Shown here piece after piece: positions 1 through 8,263 of a stretch of 56,656 nucleotides of DNA. The position numbers and the translations under genes are program-made. Every line of letters begins with the position of its first letter. Position 1 is the stretch's first letter. The notes beneath the pieces are model-generated. The model made no database searches. It was not told where the DNA came from and worked only from the letters and a program-made list of their open reading frames with translations. The DNA comes from Candidatus Syntrophosphaera sp. (lineage in GTDB: Bacteria > Cloacimonadota > Cloacimonadia > Cloacimonadales > Cloacimonadaceae): the NCBI GenBank assembly GCA_019429425.1, contig JAHYIU010000006.1:1-56656 (forward strand). Direction: 5' to 3'.

Positions 1-1
1 C

Positions 2-1195
2 CGGATCGAAACCCGCCACAGCCAGGGCTGGGTGGGCAGGGTATCTTCCGACCTGGCCGAGATCTTCGCTTGGGCCGATGAGTTCCGGCAGAGCGGAAAA
101 CCGCTATCCATAGCTTACAGCGGCAACATAGTCGATCTGCTGGAGTATATTGACAAATATGACATCAAAGCGGAACTGCTTTCCGACCAAACCTCCTGCC
201 ATGCCGTCTATGAGGGTGGATACACTCCGGCCGGGCTCAGTTTTGAGCAAGGGCGGGCATTGCTGTCCTCTGACCCTGAACTTTTCAGGCAGCACGTCGA
301 TGAGTCGCTGAAACGCCATTTCCACGTCATCCAGCGCCTCTGCGCCAAGGGGGCACGGTTTTGGGACTATGGCAACAGTTTCATGGCCTCGGTGTTTGAC
401 GCGGGCGAGCGCAGCATCGCGCGAAACGGGGTCAACACCAGCGAAGGCTTCATTTTCCCCTCCTATGTGGAGGATATCATGGGCCCACTCTGTTTCGACT
501 TTGGCTATGGGCCGTTCCGCTGGGTTTGCCTGAGCGGGAAAGACAGCGACCTGCAAAAGACCGACGCGGCCGCGCAAGCCTTGATCGATCCAAACCGCAA
601 CTCCATGGACCGGGACAACCACAACTGGATCGCCGGGGCCGGGGAAAACAAGCTCGTGGTGGGCACCAAGGCGCGCATACTCTATGCCGATGAAGAAGGC
701 AGGGTGCGCATCGCTTTGAAATTCAATCACATGGTCCGGTCAGGCGAGATCGGCCCCGTGATGCTGGGACGGGATCATCATGATACCTCGGGCACCGACT
801 CCCCCTTCCGGGAAACTGCCAACATCCGCGACGGAAGCAACGTCATGGCGGAAATGGCCACCCATTGTTTCGGGGGAAACATCGCCCGCGGCATGACCCT
901 GGTTGTGCTTTCCAATGGCGGCGGCGTGGGGATCGGCCGCTCCGTCAATGGCGGCAACGGCATAGTATTGGACGGCAGCGAGGCCATGGACAAGGTGGTT
1001 CGCTCAGGCCTTTCCTGGGATGTGATGGGTGGAGTCGCCCGGCGTGGCTGGGCCCGCAACCCCAACGCGGTCAGCACGGTGCAAGCCTGGAACGAGGCGC
1101 ATTCCGAAGCGGGGCACATCACAGTTCCCAGCGCCATGGATGATGGCCGGATCGACGCGCTGGTGAAGAAACTGCTGGCAAAAAACCAAGACTGA
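2..1195 (+). CDS. hutU: Urocanate hydratase, C-terminal part (5' end outside window)
   Basis: Urocanate hydratase adds water to urocanate to give imidazolonepropionate, the second step of histidine breakdown in the cytosol, using tightly bound NAD as electrophile. The frame is open from the first bases of the window (reading R-I-E-T-R-H upstream of the GTG at 32), so the gene starts outside; about 398 residues are visible. The family hallmarks seen are CFDFGYGPFRWVC (with the conserved active-region cysteine), GRDHHDTSGTDSPFRET and the glycine-rich SNGGGVGIGRSVNGG. The spacing matches the long (about 650-680 residue) form of urocanase, so some 270 residues should lie upstream. The UDP-glucose pyrophosphorylase gene follows after 9 bases, so the two may be cotranscribed although their functions are unrelated. 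Family assignment is firm; whether other hut genes lie upstream cannot be seen. Confidence 0.93.
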   Translation, partial: RIETRHSQGWVGRVSSDLAEIFAWADEFRQSGKPLSIAYSGNIVDLLEYIDKYDIKAELLSDQTSCHAVYEGGYTPAGLSFEQGRALLSSDPELFRQHVDESLKRHFHVIQRLCAKGARFWDYGNSFMASVFDAGERSIARNGVNTSEGFIFPSYVEDIMGPLCFDFGYGPFRWVCLSGKDSDLQKTDAAAQALIDPNRNSMDRDNHNWIAGAGENKLVVGTKARILYADEEGRVRIALKFNHMVRSGEIGPVMLGRDHHDTSGTDSPFRETANIRDGSNVMAEMATHCFGGNIARGMTLVVLSNGGGVGIGRSVNGGNGIVLDGSEAMDKVVRSGLSWDVMGGVARRGWARNPNAVSTVQAWNEAHSEAGHITVPSAMDDGRIDALVKKLLAKNQD

Positions 1196-1204
1196 GGAAA
1201 CAGG

Positions 1205-2572
1205 ATGTTGAATCAATTCGTCAAGCAAATGAAGGCAAATTCGCTCCCCGATAGCGTGATCAAAACATTTGGCGCCTATTACAGGATGTTGGCCAAGGGT
1301 GAAAAGGGAATGATCCCCGGGTCTGAGATCAAGGCCCCGTCGGAAACAAACCTGCTCAGCTACGAAGCGCTGCTATCCCAGCGGCGCGAGAATATCCTCA
1401 AAAGCGTCGCGGTGATCAAACTCAACGGAGGCTTGGGAACCAGCATGGGGCTGAGTTCTGCCAAAAGCCTGCTGCCGGTGAAAGGCAACATGAATTTTCT
1501 GGATATCATCACCCGCCAGGTGCTGACCCTCAGAGCAAGGACGGGATATCAGGCCCTGCTGATGTTCATGAACAGCTACAACACTGAATCCGACACCTTG
1601 GAATACCTGAAGAAATATCCTGACCTTGAGCGCCAGCCCCTGCCGATATCCTTTGTGCAAAACAAGTTTCCCCGCATTCGGCAGGACAATCTCAAACCCT
1701 ATGAGAATGAGGACAAGGCCAAAATGTGGAATCCCCCCGGCCATGGGGATATCTATGCCGCGCTCAGTTCATCCGGGCTCCTGGACAGGATGATCGACTC
1801 CGGCTATCGTTACGCCTTTGTTTCCAATTCGGACAACCTCGGCGCCACCGTCGACACCTGCATCCCGGCATACATGGAGGAAAATGGCATCCATTTCCTG
1901 ATGGAGGTCTGCCGGCGCACGGAAATCGACAACAAGGGCGGCCACCTCAGCGAGGACAAAGGCGGCCAGCTCCTGTTGCGCGAGATCGCGCAATGCCCGC
2001 CGGAAGAGCTCGAAGAATTCCAGAACATCCAGAAGTATCAATATTTCAACACCAACAACCTCTGGATCGATCTCAAGGCCTTGCAATGGAACCTGATCGC
2101 CGGAGAAGGGATCATGCTCCTGCCGCTGATCATCAATCCCAAGGTCGTGGACGGCACCCCTGTCTATCAGCTTGAAACGGCAATGGGAGCAGCGATCAGC
2201 GTCTTCAACGGCTCCCGGGCTTTGATCGTTCCCCGGTCCCGTTTCGCACCGGTCAAGAAAAACAACGATCTGCTGGCCATCTGGTCTGACCTCTATGAAC
2301 TGAACGACCAATACCAGGTCGTAATGCGGCGCGGCGTGGAATCCATACCCGCGATCGAGCTGGACGAGCGCCATTACGGCAGCATCGATCAGCTTCTGTC
2401 CCGCTTTAAAGAAGGAGTGCCGTCTCTGACGGGCTGCACCTCGCTCAAGGTCACAGGCGACATCAGCTTTGGCGAGGATGTGATCTGCGAAGGCAGGGTC
2501 AGCCTTTCCACCGACCATCCCGTCCATCTCAAAAGCCGCCTGCTCACCGGGGATATCGTCTTCAACCCGTAA
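1205..2572 (+). CDS. UTP--glucose-1-phosphate uridylyltransferase (UDPGP family)
   Basis: This cytosolic enzyme makes UDP-glucose from UTP and glucose-1-phosphate for glycan and glycogen metabolism. The 455-residue product belongs to the eukaryote-like UDPGP family, not the short bacterial GalU family. It has the nucleotide-binding motif KLNGGLGTSMG near residue 65, followed by AKSLLPVK, and the substrate loop FVQNKFPRI near residue 150. The C-terminal part, with alternating short hydrophobic strands (TSLKVTGDISFGEDV), fits the left-handed beta-helix tail of the family. The ATG at 1205 is preceded by GAGGAAAC at about the right distance. It lies 9 bases after hutU and 13 bases before the MCE gene. 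The length fits the family and no active-site oddity was noticed. A UDP-sugar pyrophosphorylase with wider substrate range is an alternative within the same family. Confidence 0.9.
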   Translation: MLNQFVKQMKANSLPDSVIKTFGAYYRMLAKGEKGMIPGSEIKAPSETNLLSYEALLSQRRENILKSVAVIKLNGGLGTSMGLSSAKSLLPVKGNMNFLDIITRQVLTLRARTGYQALLMFMNSYNTESDTLEYLKKYPDLERQPLPISFVQNKFPRIRQDNLKPYENEDKAKMWNPPGHGDIYAALSSSGLLDRMIDSGYRYAFVSNSDNLGATVDTCIPAYMEENGIHFLMEVCRRTEIDNKGGHLSEDKGGQLLLREIAQCPPEELEEFQNIQKYQYFNTNNLWIDLKALQWNLIAGEGIMLLPLIINPKVVDGTPVYQLETAMGAAISVFNGSRALIVPRSRFAPVKKNNDLLAIWSDLYELNDQYQVVMRRGVESIPAIELDERHYGSIDQLLSRFKEGVPSLTGCTSLKVTGDISFGEDVICEGRVSLSTDHPVHLKSRLLTGDIVFNP

Positions 2573-2585
2573 AAAGGAAGTTTAC

Positions 2586-3461
2586 ATGGTTTCAAAAACA
2601 GCAAAAACCAGATTGGGCATATTTGTGATCGCAGGTGGATTACTACTGCTCGGGTTTTTTATCGTGGTCGCCGGCAAGAGCATCATTGAAAGAGTCGACA
2701 CCTATTATATCGAGTTTGAGAATTATTCCGTGAGTGGGCTCCAAGAGGGCGGTGCCGTGAATTATCATGGCGTCCCGGTGGGCAGAATTGTTGATATCAA
2801 GATCAACCCCAAAGACGTGACCAAGGTGATCCTGACCATCAACATTGCCAAGGGGACTCCGGTGAAGGAAGACAGCGAAGCTGTTACGGTCATGATGGGG
2901 ATCACTGGAGTTAAGGCAGTGGAGATCCGCGGAGGAACGAACGAGTCCAGGCTACTTAAGCCAAAAAGCTATATTAAAAAAGGTACCACAGCGATTGAAG
3001 ACATCACCGACAGAGCAGTCTCGATCGCAGAAAAGATTGAGCAGATCGCTGTTAACATCCGTTCCATAACCGATGAGGCCAGCCTTGCCAATATCGGCGA
3101 AACCCTCCAAAACCTGAATGTAGTTGTAGCCAATACCGCAGAAATGAGCAGAAAGCTGAACCAGTCCATAGACAGGGTTAATTATGTACTGCAATCTGCT
3201 GAAATTGACTCCATGGTGGTGAATATTAATGCCATATCCGCTCAATTGAGGGACGCGAAGCTTGATGAACTGATCAAAGAGCTGAGCAAGACCACCACCA
3301 CAGCGGGATCCCTCATCACAAACCTTGACCGGGCATTGATCAGCAACCGCGCCAATCTTGCCGAGACCCTGGAATCCCTGCGTGAAGCGAGCGAAAACCT
3401 GAGCGATTTCACCAGGCAGATCTCGGAGCAACCCTCAATAATCTGGAGGGGGAACGAATGA
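2586..3461 (+). CDS. MCE-domain lipid-transport protein (MlaD-like)
   Basis: MlaD-type proteins are anchored in the inner membrane by one N-terminal helix and form a hexameric periplasmic ring that shuttles phospholipid between an ABC transporter and the outer membrane. The 291-residue product has a membrane helix at about residues 10-30 (LGIFVIAGGLLLLGFFIVV). One MCE domain follows at about 38-118, with YSVSGLQEGGAVNYHGVPVG and GITGVKAVEIRGG. The tail (about 130-291) is helical and probably coiled-coil. A tail this long is known in single-MCE proteins whose helices form a channel towards the outer membrane. RBS AAGGAAG precedes the ATG. Its stop overlaps the start of the lipoprotein gene (ATGA), and the permease and ATPase follow, so this is the periplasmic ring of one transporter. 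The direction of lipid transport cannot be told. Confidence 0.92.
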   Translation: MVSKTAKTRLGIFVIAGGLLLLGFFIVVAGKSIIERVDTYYIEFENYSVSGLQEGGAVNYHGVPVGRIVDIKINPKDVTKVILTINIAKGTPVKEDSEAVTVMMGITGVKAVEIRGGTNESRLLKPKSYIKKGTTAIEDITDRAVSIAEKIEQIAVNIRSITDEASLANIGETLQNLNVVVANTAEMSRKLNQSIDRVNYVLQSAEIDSMVVNINAISAQLRDAKLDELIKELSKTTTTAGSLITNLDRALISNRANLAETLESLREASENLSDFTRQISEQPSIIWRGNE

Positions 3462-5644
3462 GGAGACATCTTATGAGACTTAATAGACTAGTTTCAGGGT
3501 CGCTGGCCCTGCTTTCACTGCTCTTGTTGGGGGGTTGTTTCGGCAAGGTCACCCGTATGCCTACAAACTACTATGTGCTTGATTATCAGAGAGGCACGGA
3601 AAACCCATCCCTGCGGCAAAGCGAACCTTTCCCCAAAACCCTGGAAGTTTTGGACGCGGTCGTGAACCGAACCTATGCGCGCAACCAGATCGTGGTCAAG
3701 GATAATTTCACGCGGGTGCGCTATCTGCCCAATGACTTGTGGGCAAACCGACTCAGCGACTCGGTTCCGAACCTATTGGTGAGGCGTTTTCAGGCTTACA
3801 ATATCTTCCACCAGGTGGATCGCTCCACAGGTGATTTCAAGCCGGATTACTATCTGGAAACCAATATCCAGAATCTGGAAAGAGTTGAATCCGGCAAGCC
3901 CAGAGCGTATTTGCGGGCCGATTTCTACCTTCGCGACCCCAACCAAAACATCCTCATGACATATAAAGCGGAGCGCTATGCTGATCTTCCCGATGATTCC
4001 ACGGTGTTTCTGGTCCAGACCTACAACACCATGCTCATGCAGGAAGCTGATATCCTGGCCGGCAGGATAAGCTTGTTCCTCGCTGGCAAGGAGTTTTCCG
4101 CCGTGACGCCCGATTCGGAGCTGAGACCCTTGGAAGCTTTCCTCTATACTGAAGCCTCGGAATCAGCTCAAATGACGGCTGATGGCGAGCTCTTGCTGTT
4201 GCTGACCTCGCCCCAGGTGACCGAGATCCTGTATTCCATCGAGGGGACGGGACAAAATGACCGCCAGATATACAGGAATAACCTCGAATTCAACGAAATA
4301 GTGACTTTGAATCCGGGCAAGTATCGAGTCACGATCGGCGATAACCAGGAAATTCAGATCGACACTGAGATCAGATCCAAAATGAGGACGGTGATCCGCG
4401 GAGAGTGGTCTGAACTGGCGGTCAAGATCATCGACCAGAACCAGAACCGGGTGCGCCTCTCCTACGATATCTGGTATAAAAACCCAAATGAATACGATTA
4501 CACTCACTACGGCTCGGATATCAGCGTCGGTGACGACGACTTGGGGCAACCGGATAAATTGTGGATCCTCAGGCCCGGGACCTATATGATCAAACTCAGG
4601 GGCGGTTCCTGGAACGATCTCCGCGACTTCACAACTGTGAACGTCAACAAAGGCGACAGCGATATACTCACCGTGGTTGTCGATCCCTCCGGTGAAGGCA
4701 ATTTCCTGGTGGGGGCCGGCATTCTGGGTGAAGATCCCATCCTGCCGGGGCGCGCGATCGTGCATAGAGGAGCCGTTCACGGCTATCTCAACCTCTCCTC
4801 GAACAACAATGTGGATATGCACGAACCCACATACGGACTGAGCATTACGGGCCAACTGGATAACAAGGTGGATGCCAATTTCCCCAACTTGCATTACACT
4901 GGCCGCAGCTACTACGACTTGGGTATGAACCGTTTCACAAACTCCGATCTGAGGATCAGCACGGACTCCTATTCCCTCAAGAATGTGCAATTGTTCACCC
5001 CCTGGGAAAATTCAAACACCCTGAGAAATTTCTCATTCTATGGCCGCGGGGATATCTACTCCCATTTCTTTGATGAAAACCTGTATTTCTCAGCAGACAA
5101 AAACCTGATCCTCATATCGTCAGCTGGCGACACTCTGGATGTCCGGACCGGCCAGGACAGATTGAAAACCAAGATCGCCGGCTATCCGCTTCGCCTGAAG
5201 GAAGGCACCGGTCTCACCTACCGCTGGGCCATAAACCCCAAAGTCACGCTCAGCCTGCGCGGCGGTTATGGCTGGCAACAGGTTTACAATAAAAGCAGTT
5301 TCGTGTTCACCAAAAGCGGCGCGAGCCTGTCTGAGCCAGATGGCCTGGCATATGACGTCTATAGGGAAAGCAAGGATCAAAGCAACCATGGGCTGGAAAG
5401 CACTCTGGTCCTCACTGCCATCAATCTGCTTAATTTCCTGACGGTCAATTCCTCCTTTGACGTGCTCTTCCCTTTGAATAAAGCAGGCGGTGATCCCAGT
5501 TTCGACAGCGAGAACCGGGTCAATTTTCGCATCTACCGGAATGTTTCCCTGGATATGAAACTGAATTTTCATTATGACACATCCAAGAACGATTGGGTGG
5601 TCTACGATTTCGGCTCATACCTGCGTTTATCCCTCTACTATTGA
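3458..5644 (+). CDS. ABC-transport auxiliary lipoprotein fused to a probable outer-membrane beta-barrel
   Basis: No named family covers the whole 728-residue protein. Residues 1-27 are a lipoprotein signal with lipobox LLGGC (Cys27). About 28-215 resembles the ABC transport auxiliary domain of PqiC-type lipoproteins (YYVLDY near the start, then Asn-Leu-x-x-Arg-aromatic-rich strands). About 220-420 looks like two beta-sandwich modules. From about 430 to the end the sequence is alternating aromatic and polar strands with short turns, closing on an aromatic-rich strand (SYLRLSLYY), as in outer-membrane barrels. The gene overlaps the MCE gene by four bases and the permease by one, so it is translationally coupled to the transporter. 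Inference: it is the outer-membrane partner that docks the MCE ring. Start 3458 keeps the ATGA overlap; ATG at 3473, with AGGAG seven bases upstream, is an equally good start. The barrel is a pattern reading, not a proven homology. Confidence 0.8.
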   Translation: MRRHLMRLNRLVSGSLALLSLLLLGGCFGKVTRMPTNYYVLDYQRGTENPSLRQSEPFPKTLEVLDAVVNRTYARNQIVVKDNFTRVRYLPNDLWANRLSDSVPNLLVRRFQAYNIFHQVDRSTGDFKPDYYLETNIQNLERVESGKPRAYLRADFYLRDPNQNILMTYKAERYADLPDDSTVFLVQTYNTMLMQEADILAGRISLFLAGKEFSAVTPDSELRPLEAFLYTEASESAQMTADGELLLLLTSPQVTEILYSIEGTGQNDRQIYRNNLEFNEIVTLNPGKYRVTIGDNQEIQIDTEIRSKMRTVIRGEWSELAVKIIDQNQNRVRLSYDIWYKNPNEYDYTHYGSDISVGDDDLGQPDKLWILRPGTYMIKLRGGSWNDLRDFTTVNVNKGDSDILTVVVDPSGEGNFLVGAGILGEDPILPGRAIVHRGAVHGYLNLSSNNNVDMHEPTYGLSITGQLDNKVDANFPNLHYTGRSYYDLGMNRFTNSDLRISTDSYSLKNVQLFTPWENSNTLRNFSFYGRGDIYSHFFDENLYFSADKNLILISSAGDTLDVRTGQDRLKTKIAGYPLRLKEGTGLTYRWAINPKVTLSLRGGYGWQQVYNKSSFVFTKSGASLSEPDGLAYDVYRESKDQSNHGLESTLVLTAINLLNFLTVNSSFDVLFPLNKAGGDPSFDSENRVNFRIYRNVSLDMKLNFHYDTSKNDWVVYDFGSYLRLSLYY

Positions 5645-6726
5645 TGATCGCCAAAGTTGACTATTCCGAAGACGCGTTGGTCTTAAGCGGCACTTTCACT
5701 TCCCGGGAAGTCTCGCAGATACAGGACAAGATCACTGGCAAGATGCTGCACAACCGCATCTCCAGACTTGATTTCTCAGGGATAGAATCCATAGACAGCG
5801 CCGGAGTCGCTTTTCTGGAGGAGATCATCATCGATTGCTCACAGGAGGGCGAGCTTTCCATCATTCCTCCCAAACCTGAGATACAGGCTGTGATGGACAC
5901 TTTCCGCTCCCTTGAACTGCCAGAGCAGAAACCCTCACCGGAACCCGGTTTCTTTGAAAACTTGGGCGATTCGCTGGTCATCCGCTTTTCGAGCTTTTAC
6001 AATATCCTCCTGCTGGCTTCAGATATTTTTTTCTGGTCGCTCGTCGGGATTGTAGATTCCAAATCGCAGCGCAAGGGCGCCGTGATCCATCAGAGCCAGC
6101 TTTTGGGTTCCAATGCCCTGCCGATCGTTGCCCTGCTTTCCTTCATTATCGGATTCATCCTTTCTCTCCAGTCCGCGGTACAGTTGCGGGCTTTCGGAGC
6201 GGATATCTTTCTCGCCGATCTTCTGGCCGTCACCATGGTGCGTGAAATGTCTCCCCTCATCACTGCCATAATCGTTGCCGGAAGAAGCGGCTCAGCGATC
6301 GCTTCGGAGATTGGCACCATGAAGGTTTCCGAGGAATTGGACGCTTTGAAGATGATGGCTTTGAATCCTGTCCGTTACGTCGTGGTGCCAAAGTTTCACG
6401 CCATCACGCTGATGATGCCTCTCCTGGTATCCTTTTCCATTATCATGGGCGGGATCGGGGGTGCCGTGATCGCCTTCGGATATCTTGATCTCAGCGCCAC
6501 AACCTTTGTCGCTCGCTCCATAGACATCATTTCCCTCAAAGACCTGATCGTCACTTTCTCCAAAAGCACCGTGTTTGCCTGGTTGATCGTGATCATCGGC
6601 TCCCACTACGGCTTCCAGGTGAAGGGCGGGGCCGAAGGAGTGGGCAAGGCAACCACCTTTGCTGTGGTCACTTCCATCTTCGCGATCATCATCGCTGATT
6701 CTCTTTTCAGTCTGCTCTACCTATGA
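5644..6726 (+). CDS. STAS-MlaE fusion permease of the MCE lipid transporter
   Basis: This is the inner-membrane permease of the lipid ABC transporter, with its small STAS regulatory subunit (MlaB in Escherichia coli) joined to the front. The 360-residue protein starts at the ATG inside TGATG at 5644; an upstream in-frame start would only add residues that overlap the lipoprotein gene. Residues 1-90 form the STAS domain with LDFSGIESIDSAG, keeping the Ser52 expected in the DSAG motif. A proline-rich linker (PEQKPSPEP) lies near 100. The MlaE domain, about 110-360, has five or six membrane helices and the family signatures QLRAFGA, GRSGSAIASEIGTM and ELDALKMMALNPVRY. STAS-MlaE fusions are known in other bacteria. 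The ATPase gene overlaps its 3' end by four bases. Full domain set and good length; no defect seen. Confidence 0.93.
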   Translation: MIAKVDYSEDALVLSGTFTSREVSQIQDKITGKMLHNRISRLDFSGIESIDSAGVAFLEEIIIDCSQEGELSIIPPKPEIQAVMDTFRSLELPEQKPSPEPGFFENLGDSLVIRFSSFYNILLLASDIFFWSLVGIVDSKSQRKGAVIHQSQLLGSNALPIVALLSFIIGFILSLQSAVQLRAFGADIFLADLLAVTMVREMSPLITAIIVAGRSGSAIASEIGTMKVSEELDALKMMALNPVRYVVVPKFHAITLMMPLLVSFSIIMGGIGGAVIAFGYLDLSATTFVARSIDIISLKDLIVTFSKSTVFAWLIVIIGSHYGFQVKGGAEGVGKATTFAVVTSIFAIIIADSLFSLLYL

Positions 6727-7478
6727 AAAACGTGGAACCGATCATCAGCATCCGGGGGCTCGAAGCTCAATATGGTGAAACCACCATCCTCAGCGACATC
6801 GATCTGGATATCTACCCCAACGAGATCACAGTTATTCTGGGCAGCAGTGGTAGCGGCAAGACAACTCTCTTAAAGAACATCACCCGGCTCGTGGAACCAA
6901 CCCGGGGCAGTGTCAAATTCTGGGGCGAAGAGATCCTCGGCATGGATGAGGTTCGGTTCCAACAGGTCCTCAAGCGGGTCGGAATGCTCTTTCAGGGCGG
7001 AGCCTTGCTAAACTCGATCAGCGTGTTTGACAACATCTCCATTCCCCTCGAGCTACATACCAAGCTCTCCCCAAAAGTGATCGAGCGCATCATCCGGGTC
7101 AAGCTCAGCCTCGTAAAACTGGACAATGCCATCTATCTCCTGCCCGCGGAATTATCCGGCGGGATGGTCAAAAGAGCCGGCTTGGCAAGGGCTCTGGCAC
7201 TCGATCCCGAGATCCTGTTCTGTGACGAGCCTTCGGCCGGTATCGATCCTCTCACCTCTTCCCAGCTTGACGAACTGATCCTCGAACTGAAGCACAAACT
7301 CAACATGACCATCGTGGTCGTCACCCACGAATTGGCTTCCATCCACCGCATTGCCGATAAGTTGGTTTTCCTGGATAAGGGCAAATTGGTTTTCCACGGC
7401 ACTCTCGAAGATGCCAAAGCAGCCAATATCCCCAGTATAGACACTTTCTTCGAATCCGGAAAGTATGACTGGTCCTGA
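6723..7478 (+). CDS. ABC transporter ATPase, MlaF type
   Basis: This is the cytosolic ATPase that powers the MCE lipid transporter. The 251-residue protein has Walker A GSSGSGKTT at residues 40-48 and a Q-loop near LFQGGALLNSISVFDN, typical of the MlaF/Ttg2A branch. The signature is LSGGMVKRAGLARALALDP, with M-V-K in place of the usual Q-Q-R as in other MlaF proteins. It also has Walker B ILFCDEPSAGIDP and the switch histidine in VVTHEL. The start ATGA overlaps the permease stop, and its last codons overlap the dihydrofolate reductase start. Together with the two genes upstream it completes a four-gene transporter (MCE ring, outer-membrane lipoprotein-barrel, STAS-permease, ATPase). No separate MlaA or MlaC gene is present in the window. 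Confidence 0.94.
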   Translation: MKNVEPIISIRGLEAQYGETTILSDIDLDIYPNEITVILGSSGSGKTTLLKNITRLVEPTRGSVKFWGEEILGMDEVRFQQVLKRVGMLFQGGALLNSISVFDNISIPLELHTKLSPKVIERIIRVKLSLVKLDNAIYLLPAELSGGMVKRAGLARALALDPEILFCDEPSAGIDPLTSSQLDELILELKHKLNMTIVVVTHELASIHRIADKLVFLDKGKLVFHGTLEDAKAANIPSIDTFFESGKYDWS

Positions 7479-7965
7479 GCTGAACATCATCGCGGCCATG
7501 GACCGCAACCGCCTGATAGGAAAGGAAAACCGGATGCCCTGGAACATCCCGGAGGACCTGGCCTACTTTCGCCGTAAAACTCTGGGCCATACCGTCATCA
7601 TGGGCAAAAACACCTGGCTGTCCCTGGGCCGCACACTTGACCGGCGCACCAACATTATCCTCACCCGCGACAGGAAACTGTCCATACCGGGGTCGATAAT
7701 CTGCCACAGCCCTGATGAGTGCCTCGAGCATTGCGGTTCCGGAGAATGCTTCGTGATCGGCGGCGCCCAGGTCTTCCGCCTTTTCCTGCCCCTCGCTTCG
7801 GGCCTCTTCATCACGCGCATCGACGCGGAATTCGAAGGCGACTCCCATTTCCCGGAATTTGATACCGATGAGTGGGATACCGTTTTTTTCGAAGCGATCA
7901 CCTCAAAAACCGGCTATAAACTGACTTTCACGGAATACAAGCGCCGGGCCAGCCGCCAGAATTGA
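7465..7965 (+). CDS. folA: Dihydrofolate reductase
   Basis: This cytosolic enzyme reduces dihydrofolate to tetrahydrofolate with NADPH for thymidylate, purine and methionine synthesis. The 166-residue product has the whole DHFR pattern: IIAAMDRNRLIGKENRMPW at the N-terminus with the W-x-x-P/E-D-L active-site stretch (WNIPEDLAYFRR), HTVIMGKNTWLSLGR for NADPH binding, and VIGGAQVFRLFLP. Its ATG lies 14 bases inside the 3' end of the ATPase gene, so it is probably coupled to the transporter operon, though the functions are unrelated. No typical T-rich terminator follows; the next 300 bases hold a palindromic repeat. Confidence 0.95.
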   Translation: MTGPELNIIAAMDRNRLIGKENRMPWNIPEDLAYFRRKTLGHTVIMGKNTWLSLGRTLDRRTNIILTRDRKLSIPGSIICHSPDECLEHCGSGECFVIGGAQVFRLFLPLASGLFITRIDAEFEGDSHFPEFDTDEWDTVFFEAITSKTGYKLTFTEYKRRASRQN

Positions 7966-8048
7966 GCATAGCTCAGACTGGCTCTGAATGGCCGGCCGAA
8001 ACCCGCCAACCCATCTCACCTCTTATGCCTCCAAGCCATGCCTCTGCT

Positions 8049-8099
8049 ACATTCGCCCTACACATCCCGAACAATGTTGGGAATGTGTTCGTCAAATGT
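8049..8099. repeat. Palindromic intergenic element, copy 1
   Basis: This is the only structured part of the gene-free 298 bases between folA and the solute-binding gene. The inner arms CACATCCC (8061-8068) and GGGAATGTG (8079-8087) flank the loop GAACAATGTT. The outer left arm ACATTCGCCC (8049-8058) matches the right arm of copy 2 at 36984-36993 in reverse complement; its own right arm (TTCGTCAAATGT) has decayed. A further GGGCGAAT at 8135-8142 again complements the left arm. No T-tract follows, so it is not an obvious terminator. It may be a small dispersed repeat of the REP or MITE kind. Confidence 0.6.
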
Positions 8100-8263
8100 C
8101 CATGGGGCATGGGTTGCGGGCATGAGGGCCGAATGGGCGAATAGCCTTAAGCCATGGCATCAGTAGCACAGCGTTCGCAAAAAAAGATTGACCGCAAAAG
8201 CAAGGTTGAATATACTGGTTTAAACTGTAAAAACAGACGATCCCATTGACGAAGAGGAGAGAA

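Noticed and set aside
7962-8144. Short open frame over the palindromic repeat after folA
   Set aside because: It is low in coding character, spans an inverted repeat and has no RBS; the region is better read as a non-coding repeat.
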